Notes under the pieces: generated by a model | The model's input: the letters and a program-made list of their open reading frames with translations, nothing else | What the model was told of the DNA's origin: nothing | Databases searched by the model: none | Made by a program: the position numbers and the translations under genes | Shown here: positions 45,201-55,697 of the stretch, one piece after another | How the letters are laid out: every line of letters starts with the position of its first letter | How positions within the stretch are numbered: position 1 is the stretch's first letter | Origin: Aldrovandia affinis | Taxonomy: Eukaryota > Chordata > Actinopteri > Notacanthiformes > Halosauridae | NCBI GenBank assembly: GCA_029706075.1 | Contig: JAINUG010000177.1 | Coordinates: 558,001-622,000, forward strand | Length of the DNA: 64,000 nucleotides | Reading direction: 5' to 3'

Positions 45201-48200
45201 GCATGTGTACCGCTGGCAGGTGATGTTCTCCCTTTGAAGCCTCTCCAAGGTCCGATGCATATTTAATGCTGATGAGATATTTAAGGCCCGGGCCTTGGAT
45301 CATTTCCTTCTCACAGCTGTGGGAATGTTTTAGCGGCGCGCGTTATTTCTGCTTTAATCAGGGTACTTTATTCCGGATGCATGCATTGTCTTGTTTTTGT
45401 AAACAGGTGGGGGTAGATATTGTAGTGGCATTTTATTCCCACTGCTGTAGCAACAAGACCGTATGTCACACCTCACGTCCTGCTCCCGACCAGCAAAGCT
45501 GTGTGTGCGTGTTGTGAGTCGTTTGTGCGCTTGTTTTGTTGGACCGAAGGGAGACGTTCAGGACATAAGGGAACCACAGGAAGGACGGGCTTCATTCAGT
45601 CCCTGTCTACCCCTGTCTACTGGTGCCGTGTTTGGCACAACGTGTTCCTGCCAGCCCCCCTCTCTCCCCTGCACTTTTCAGCAGTCTGCATCGTAACTCT
45701 CCTTCTCCCATCGCCCAGACGCGGGAGGTTAACGATGGCGCTGCAGAATCGCTCCTGAGCCGCGGGACATGAGATAACAAGAAAGGTGATGACATAATGG
45801 ACATCTGCGGCTCTGTTTCCTCATTGGCTCCCCCCTCTCCTCTCCCAACGATGTAGGCTAATGATGACCCCGGGGCCTACATGTCCCCACACAGCCTCCA
45901 TCACGACAGCAGACGTGCCAGGGATGTGATTGGGTGTCGGGGGCTGGTCCCGGCCCGATTGGGCATCAAGGGGGAGGGATGAGCGGTGCTGGCAGCCCCC
46001 GTGTGGCTCTGGGATTGGGTGGGGGTTGATTGCAGCACTCTCACACAGCCACTCATGTGGGAAATGGGAGTCCAGGCGCTGGCCCGACCGTCTCCGGGCA
46101 TTTTTCAGGCTGGGGGCCGCAAACTGCCCAGACGAGCCGAGCCGGGCCGGGCCGGCGGCCGTTCCCGTCCTTTCCTCTCGACCGCTGCCCGGCCACCTTT
46201 CAGAACCCCCTCTCGTAACAACAAGAGCCACCCGGAGAAACAAAAGCGGTCCAAGCCGAAGCAGAACCTGCCGGTGAAAAGGGCATTGACCGAAGTCGCT
46301 GGGATGTGTTGATGAGACCGCTTTCGGAGGGGGCGGGTAAACAGGCGGCGGCAGGTCAGGCAGGGGCAGTTTTGGGTTGTGGGGGGAGACGGGGGGCCCC
46401 AACCGTGTTTGCCGAAGTGGCCCCAGGCACAGTGAGACCCTGTGAGGACACAGCAGCTAAGTGGCTCTGCGGTGTGCCGTGGCCAGGCTCCGGGAAGCAG
46501 CGGGCAATTAACGGAGAAAAGCGCACTCGCAGTCAGGGGGGGCGGGGTAATGTATCGAGCAGCAGGGGCGGCCGAATTGACTCCCATTACCGAAGCGTGG
46601 CGAGACTTTGATAAGCCGCTTCAGCCAGCTGGAGCGAGCGGACGCTGCAACCGTATCCGTCCGCCCATTCCGCCTCCCCCTCTCCCCCACCGCATTATCG
46701 TCTCACGGTCCCGTCAACTCTCCCTTCGGGGAGAGCCGGTCTGAATAGCGAAGAGCTCGCGAATAAACCCGAGCCGGAATGCGCTCAGCGACGACTAAGC
46801 CCGGTCTCATAGCAGCGAGCTCCTCTGCTCCTCTCTTCCGATGTACTGGCAGAGGGACACTGTCCTCAGCCGGCACGAGCTCTCTGACTCAGACGGCGAC
46901 GAGTCTCTGTTTGCTCTTTGCCTTCTGTGTTGCCGAGCGGCGGAGACATCGAGGAGCGCACCAGAGTGGGGAAACAGTGGGGCGCCCCCCTGTGTCTCTC
47001 GATGCGCCCGCCGCGCATGAGTAATCCGCTCCACCGGGCTGTGTCAGCACCGGCCAGCCGCCCGGAGAGGGGAGACGACGCCAGGGAACTCTGCAGGGTC
47101 CTGGAGCCGGCCCGGAAACGGGAGCGGCCCGGACACGTTTACAGCTGCGTCGCCCTGGGACATCAGCCCAGCGACCGATGAGCGTGTGCCATCGTCGAAG
47201 GTCTACGCCGCATCGATGAGGAGCAATGCGCCATCGTCTCTTTGGCACTCTTGAAGCGTGTTGGTCGGTGATTGGCTGGCTCACTGAATGCAGTTGATCC
47301 CTGGTCAGCGATAGGTGGCGTTGCACGGCCCGCACTCCCTCGGAGACAGGAATGTGCAGACGAGGACAGACATTTGCATTTGGCGTAGAGCGGAGAACGG
47401 TATTCTGCTGATTCCGGCTGCAGTGGTATGAAATCGATCCTCAAGTTGAGAACATCATCAAAGAGTTTGAAGGAGTTGATTTATTTATTTATTTTCTTCA
47501 AATGCCTTTTCGCTTATTGAGCCCTGGCCCTGAAGCGTACCGCTGACGGAAATTGGTTCATGTTTGTGCTTCGTTCACAGGCGGGCTGCAAGAATCGGTT
47601 TTCGAGGACAGATTTCAGTAGAGATTGAGTGAACAGCGTCCCCTCGAAATCTCCTCCGAACTCAGCCGAGCCTTTTCTGCGCTAGGCTAGCACAGGGCAC
47701 CTGTCAGAGCACCGACGGCTCTGTCAGAGGATCATTAGCAGGACTTGAATAGAGACGCTCCAGCTTCCACCGTGACTCTATCAAGTGTGACGAACACGAT
47801 CGGCTTTCGTCCAGAATTATGAACAAAATGCAATTTGAGATCTGTCTTGGGCAGAATTTGGAGGTCGGCTATAAAATGGAAATGGCTGCAGCCCCGTTTC
47901 TGTGCACAGAACATTGACGTGCGAGTCAAAATCCATAATTAGTTCAGCGTTGTTCTTTTATTTTCAAAGGAAGCTTTGACAGAAATAGTTTCTGGTCTGT
48001 TCTTGTTAAGAGACTTGTGTGGGTGGAGATAGGGGTGGGGGTGGGTGATGGGAGGGGGAGGTGGACCTTGATTAAAACGTTGAGGCAGAAGGTCTTTGTA
48101 TCGTGCCGTTAATATGAGCTTAAGTGGGAAAACTAGAGCGAACACTGGATCGTTCAGAGCTCGGGCCTGTGAACCATCTTCAATCGTAAACGCACATCGG

Positions 48201-49393
48201 TGGACCAAAGTGGCTTTGATTCAAGGCCGTATTGAAGTTTCTGCTCTCTCTCTCGGGGTTAACTCTGCTAGCGCTTCGTACACGCACACCGGTAATTGGA
48301 CATAAATCCAATTACGGTGACTCCGGGCAGCATGGTTCAGTTGTAATAAAGAAATCCAAACACAATTTGCGTTGGCTCGTTTTGTATTTATTTTTTTTTT
48401 TTATTTTTTTACATCTCGCGAACAGATTCATTTGCTGTCAAAGAGCGAATGGGAGCATTATATGAGCCGCCGCCGCTGGTACGGTCTACTGGGAAGAGGG
48501 GGATGTAGCGCATTTCCTTTTGAAAAGCGTTTATTTATTAATTTTTCTTGCGTCATATTTTGTCTGGCCCCTTCCGTTTAAACATTCCACTGTCAACGCG
48601 TTACCTCGTTGTTTTTCTCTTCGTGCCGCGGAAGTCGAGGCATCAAAGGAGCGGCTTCTGAAAGCGCTCCGTGATGTTGATGCCGACAGCCCTTCTCCCC
48701 AGCACGACGGGAAGGGAGTTGCAGGGCCCCTCTAAATATGAAAGTCTAAGCGCTGATTTCCGGATGGATTTTTTGCTATGCAACGGTTCCGTCTCATCTT
48801 TTTTGCGGCCTGGGCAAACTCACAGAACCCTCTGGGGGTACAAGACACGGTAAAGGTTTGTGATGGTAAAAGCCCACGGTTAAAGTCGCTGTAAAAGTTG
48901 GTGATGTCGGACGGGCGTGGCGGTCAGGTCCTCTGAGGACGGCGCCCGGGCTCCATTTGGGCTCTGCAACGCACCCGCTGCGGCACTGTGTAATGACATC
49001 CCCCCCCCCTCTTGGAACCATAAGCAGCTGTGATTTGTTCCTTGGTAATCCTTCAGAGCTCTATCAGAACTGCATTGTTAAAGCCTGTCATTAACCTCAG
49101 TGTCTGGGTCCCCAGTGCACCCATCAGTCTTCCGGAATGAAATGAGAATGCGGTGCACCCCCCACTCTTGTCAGAGGGGCCAGCGCACTCTCGCGTCTGG
49201 GAACCCGGATAGATAGAGCAGTGCGTTTCTGTAGCCGGACTGACTGATGGGTTTCTGTGGAACACAGTAACGGATGACTAATATGGGAAGAGGACCAAAT
49301 ATAAACCCTACAGAAAGCCACAGTGCATAGCTGGAGCATTCTGTGTTTGTGACGCAGTTGTAGCATGAGTCAGTTTGTGAGAGTGTGAGGTGT

Positions 49394-49464
<71 letters not shown>

Positions 49465-52400
49465 GTGTTTTGTGTGGACATGTGCATCTGAGTGTGAGAG
49501 CTTGTGTGTGAGAGTGTGAGAGTGTGAGAGTGTGAGAGTGTGAGGGTGTGTGTGTGTGTGTCAGCTCCTGCGGGGCTCTGTTGGAACTTGCTCTCTTGCA
49601 ATGTGTTGCTTTCTAATACCTTATAGATCCAATTGAGTCAAAGCAAAACCGGGCTTGATTACCCCGGAGTGTGACCTGGCTCCCCATCCTCCAGACAGAT
49701 AAAGCCGTATCCGCGCACCCACCTGTGAAATCCGCGCACATTAAAGCGCTCAGATCGCTAGCCAGTCCGGGCTGCCTCCGTGAGCAGGTCAGGGAGTTGG
49801 ACGTGCCGCTGTTTTTAAATGGGAAACGCCATTGCAGACTCACTCCACAGCTGTCGGACGAATCTAGTAGCGGGAAATGAAAAAGTGCACCGTTCCGTGT
49901 CTGAAAGGCTGGGGGTCTTCAGTCCGGTGGCAAAAGAAAGAAGAAGAAAAAAAAGAAGCTCGTCTTGGGAGCTGGGACTGCGCGAGCGAGGAATTACTCG
50001 AGGGCTGAGATGCGGCGCTGGTGTTATGTTGTAATGCTCCCAGCCCTCTGACACGAATTTATATACTATAACCAGATGGCACGCAGCCCGGTGCGTTTTA
50101 ATGACTTCGGACGGTGACCGTAATAGAGGCTGGTCTCCACTGATAAAAAATATCTCGAGAGAGATGGATGGCTCGGCCTACATTTTGATACCGTTTCCCC
50201 CACATGTAGTCAGGCCTGTGCGTTGGCGTAAGTGGTGTATTCTAATGATGCATTAATCCCTCCGACGCTCTGGTGTTATGTGATGTAATGCTCCCAGCCA
50301 TATCTCTGACACACAGTGGATAAGGTGTAGGAATTTATATACTATATTACCAGATGGAATCTCTACTAAATTACCCACCGACATTGATTTGTTTAAACAA
50401 TTTGGTGATTGACAGCTCATAGTAGCCCCACCCAGTTACTCACTACAAAAAATGAGAGATTTCTGTACACTTCGTAATTCTCAACAAACCTTAGCCGACT
50501 GGGTTTTACCACAGGTTCTAGACAAACCAGATGGTCAGCTCCATATTCTTCACATCGACCATTCTGCCTCTATCTTTTATGCTGAAATGTTCCAGTTTGT
50601 CACATTGATGAATATTCACGAAGGGGTGTGAACAAAGACAAAATCAGTGGCAATGAGTGTTCTTAGACACATCTGTTCATGAATATTCACTAACTGTTAT
50701 ATAGCACAGGAAGCTGCTGTCACCTACCAGAGATTCACACAGGAGTAAGGTAGTAGAGTAGACGCAAGGATTGCAAGAGCTGACCCGTCTGGCTACTGTT
50801 GAGGATCTGTTGTTTTACGCGTCTGTAGTCCACAGAACTCTTCCTCAGCGGGAAACACCTCTTTGCTGGCAGGCATGCCCGTGGCTGGGGCTTTGTATGT
50901 GCAGTGCGAGACACCGAAGTCCAGTCCGAGCCGTGCGTGGACTGGAATATCTATTATAGTCTCTCAAGTCCAGTCGAGTCAAACTTTATTATGCCAGATG
51001 AGGAGTTTGGTCTGCAGCCAAGGTCACACAAAATACATAAAGTACAAAAGGCATGCACAAAGCAAAAACGAAGCATGAAACATGAAAAACCCTGAAACAG
51101 GACATGGTCTTGATTTTCTTGGTCTCAGACAGCACATGAGAGAGGCCTCAGAGGTGTTGAGGGAGCCGCCTCTACACATTTGGTGGAACCAGTGATTCAC
51201 AGAGTAAAAATGGATAATTCGCGAATAAATATGCATTTGAATGGGGGAACAAAACCAAGAGCTTGTCCTCTTGTTCAGCAAACTCAAAGTCTTTGAAGGT
51301 TTCTACATGGGTGAAAGGATAGGCTCACACCACCCCTCGCACGATAGATCCGATTGGACGCCGCTGTCTAAATGACAGATCCGATTCCTTTGTTGGTAGT
51401 CTGTTCTTTTTAAGCGCTTCTGCATAGTACCGGAGTCTATTAATCAGGAGGGAGGCTGTGGCATTCAGCTTTTCTGTTTCATTGGTGTGCCTTCCACTGG
51501 CTGTCCCAGTTGTTAATGACTTTCAGCGATCAAACCTTTGGCTCATCAATTTTCAGGGATGGATTTCCAATGAGTAGCGCCGGTGCACAGATTGTAGGTC
51601 CTGACCTGAATGTGGGTCACGACAAGCTTCGGCCCGGGCAGGGTGTACTGTGGAGCCATGTTAAAAGACGATATCAATATCACTTTGTTTGTCATTTTTA
51701 TGAAAGAATGCAACATGCCGCTTTTATAAATGGCAGCTTCATCCTAATATTTGCTTTCTGCTAGATGTATAGGTAACTGTACTTAAAATGTAAATGTAAA
51801 ATGTAGCTGCCAAAATAAAGGCAACACTTCAGTAAATGAGGGATCTTTAAACGGGTGCAGGACCGCGAGTGTCCATCGGGGGTGCCATGTCTTGTACCGG
51901 CGGCTGGGACTCTTCTAGCCTGGGCCAGGGCGGTTCTGAATGTTACCAGGTTACCAAAGTGTTTTGCAAATTGCCTTTATTTTGGCAGTTACCTTTATCT
52001 CTTGCTAGCAACAAATGAATGGACAAAGAGCTCAATTCCAAGAAACAGCCAGATGGCCAGCTGATCCAGAGGACTACAGCTCGTACCTTCGTTCCCAAAC
52101 AGTCTGGCATTTGCCTCAAAGGCTCAAGGACAGTTCCACGCTTCAGAGAGAAAGGGACGTCCTGCTTTGCAAAACAAAACAAAAATAGTGTAGAATGTGA
52201 TGCAAGGCAAATGACACTAGAACGGTCAACATCGGTGCACATCGGTTCCCATTAAATTATACTATAAAATGCTTTAAAATCCTTCAAAGTGCATCTGAAT
52301 AGTATTTCTCTGTGATGCATAAATATGAAATTATCATAATATTATTGCCATAATAAGTGACCGTAACGGTAAGGCTTGGACTCAATTGAGTCGCCAATAT

Positions 52401-52793
52401 AAAAGCATAAATCGTGAATATAGCTTGTATTGTTATAACTCTAATGTACAGTACAGTTCAGCCGTGTCTCTCATCACGATGGAGAATCAAAGGACCGTAC
52501 TTACAAGTTTAGTAAGCTTTGGGGGGAGGGGGGGAAAGCCATTCTGAACAGAACAATAAACTGGATGGCCTTGTCACGCTTGGCCAAGCCTTGTGTTTCA
52601 TCTTTCTCGTGTTTCTCTAAATATTTTGCTCGCGCACCGTGGACTGAATGGGGGAGTGTGCTTTCCGCACGCGTCTCTGCTCAGGGCAGGAAGATGATCT
52701 CCACCCAGCCGCGAGCGGCGAGATTGCGTCATTATCGGGTCCTGGAAGCAGATCCAAGCCGGCTCTCGGTGAATGACCTAAATCAAAGCTCTC

Positions 52794-52824
<31 letters not shown>

Positions 52825-55661
52825 TGTTCGGAGAGACCGAGGGGGTGGAGGAGTGGAAGTCGGAGGGCTGACGAAAAAGGGAGGCCACTGCCGGCACGTC
52901 TTCCCTTCTTCTTTCCGTCCCTTTTCATCCCTTGTTATCACGGCCCCGCGCGTCCAACATACTTAGACGTTGCAGACACCCCGTGGCACGCCCGTAAATC
53001 CGTCAGAATCGGGGAGCAGAGGAAGAAAATGGGATTGAGAATGATGGAGGAGGGGAACTGAGGACAGGGGGAAAGAGCGGGGGGAGTGGGTGGGCGGGCG
53101 GGCAGGCGGGAGAGCAAGAGGATGAGAGTCAAGGACCCAGCTTTTCTGAAGAGTCAATTTAGCCGAAGGTCCTGTGGTTTCTACTTCCCATTTCCTTTTC
53201 CAGTTTGAGGGCAGAGAACCCCCCCCAAAAAAAAAAAAAAACCCAAAAAAATAAGACAAGATGACAGTATTCATGTAATAAATTTCAATGAAAGTCAATT
53301 ATTTGTAGAATGCGCACTTGTGTCACTCTGACAGACTGGACTGGTCTGAATGCCTCCTGGGGGGGCCTTTTCTACTTCACAGGATTCAAAGTTATTTCAC
53401 TCTCAAATGAGAAAAGGTGTGACAAAAACAAACCTTGAAATGTAAATGGCTGGACTCAGACAGACGGCGCCCTGTTTGATCGGCAGTGTCACATGTGGGG
53501 AGACTAGCGCGCGCGTGCGCGCCGCCCCTTGATGGCGGGTGTGGCTCCGAGACGCCGGTGTGGCGCGTTGCGCACGGCGTTGGGCTCCTCCACAGAGCTG
53601 AGCTCACACTGGGGCTGTCTCGATCACAGGCACGGAAAACCTTCAGGACCAGATGGTAAACAAAGTCATTAGAGGAGCTGCTCCTTCGCTGTCCTTCTCT
53701 CGCACTCTCTCCGTCTTTCCCCCCCCTCTCTCTCTCTCTCTCCTCTCCCCCCTCTCCCTCTCTCCCTCTCTTTCTCCCCCTGTCTCTATCCTGGCAGAGC
53801 CAGACCAAATCCGCTCTATTACCATCATCTCTTGAGCCAGCAAGGCATAATGCCAAATCGTGGCGTTTGACGCAGATTTGACCGCATAAACACCTTTAAA
53901 TTATATTTTGAGTTTTCAACGCGGAAAAGGTACACGCAGCCCACGATTGTCCTCGTTCCCGTTGCTCTTCCCCTTTTTATGATCGTCCAGAAAGAGAATC
54001 ATTCAGTTCATTCGGCACAGATCAGTGATCTGCCTTTCACCCCCAAAATCAGAAACTTGGCAAAGCCCCCTCGATACTTTCAAACAGCGCTCTGAAGTGG
54101 CTTTGAACCGCCGAACCAAAGCAGCTAGGTCAGTCTGCAGCTCGGCGTTCAAAGACCCGGCGCGTCTATATCGGGTGCACGCGCAGACGTATGTGGGGTG
54201 CGCAGGTGGAGGAGGGGCTGGTTCTGGGAAAAAGGGTCTGAAGCGCAGTTTTAACGAGCCCCAGCTGCAGAGCTCCGGTCTCTGAGGGGCCCGCCGGCGC
54301 TCTGCCGCAGAGCTCAGTGCGGCTCGTCCGTGGTTCCCCCCCGTGCGCTGGGACACCGCGGGGGAGACACTGAGGAACTGCGGGAAGTTGTACCCAACAC
54401 CATTCTGTCACCGCACGGCAGCCTCGCTCAGCACAAACGTCTCCTCCCCTCCCTCTTCCCCGCCGCCGCCACCGCCGTCCTGGACGAAAAAAACAAGCCG
54501 GCGAGCACTTCTCTAAAGTCTCCCTTTTTTCTTTGTCTCCCATTTCCTGCAGCCCCAGAAGAGGGACGAGCCCCAGCCAGACCCCAAAGCCAGTCCCGCA
54601 AAGAGCTCGGAGCCAGCCGTCGACCTGCTAGGCCTGGGTAAGTAGGGAGCGATCGGGCACCGGAGCAGCCGGCCCCTGCTCCAGATGGCCGAGCGGGGGT
54701 TTGGCGTGGCGGGCGCAGCCTCCCGTGAACGGTGGCCCTGGGGCGGTGGGCACGTGCCACGGGCCGCGGGCACCGAGCGCCCCGCTGAGCTTGGACGGCA
54801 TCGACCGCGGAGAGCGGCGGTGAGCCCGGACAGGCCAGGCCAGGCGCCAGGGGTAATTTTATGTGGGAAGGCCGGAGACTCAAGGTGATTGACTGCTTTA
54901 ATTTAGTTCTAAGTTCCTCTCTCCAGACTTTTAATTCCATTCCCCGCCACTTTTAATAGGGGGAGGCAGACTAGAGAGATGGGGGAACGGAAGGGCACTC
55001 GATCCACACATTAGACCATTGATCCGTCTGGCTCTGTCAGGCAAGACCCCGGTGGATGCAGCTTGGTTAAAGGAAGTCGGAAATTAGGGGTTGCTCTTTT
55101 ACGGGCATATATTACCAGATTGAGCTTCAAGGTATTAGTCTGGCTTTTTTTTTTTTTTTTTTTCTGTTCTGTTTTGTCATTGTCTGGCTAATTTATGATG
55201 ACATTTTAGGGCGAGGTGACACATGGACCGACAGGAGGAGCTTTGGGGACTGATGGGAGCTGACGTGCTGTTTAGACGGCGTGTGCTCTGGAAACTCGGG
55301 GGGGGGGCGTTAGGGGGGGTTTGGCTGGCGCCCCGACCTGAGGCGAGCCGTGAATAGAGAAGAGATGATGGGCCCCAGAATGCATTGCGGGGATGTACAT
55401 TTCCAGGCAGAGTAGAGCAGGCCCCCACGAGTGGCCCATCGCATAATAGACGAAGATGAAAGAGACTGAGATGATGACCTTTTTCTCACCAGCGCCATAG
55501 CAACAGGGGCCCTTTGTCAGAGAGCAGGCAGGAACATGGCAGGGGTGTTAATGGGGTACCTCTCTCCGCCTCTCTGTCCCCCTCTCTCTCTATCTCGCTG
55601 TCCCTGCCTCTCTCCCTCTCTTTCTCTCTTTCCCTCTCTTTCCCTCTCTGCCACTCTCTCT

Positions 55662-55697
<36 letters not shown>

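Larger units (their letters stand above)
40481..54552. other. smap1 intron 6, remainder
   Basis: No exon recognised between exons 6 and 7. Apart from listed repeats, much is unique GC-richer sequence; blocks at about 41010-41330 and 46800-47250 are the least repeat-like. Open frames up to 202 codons occur but show no domain and no paired splice pattern. Confidence 0.5.
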
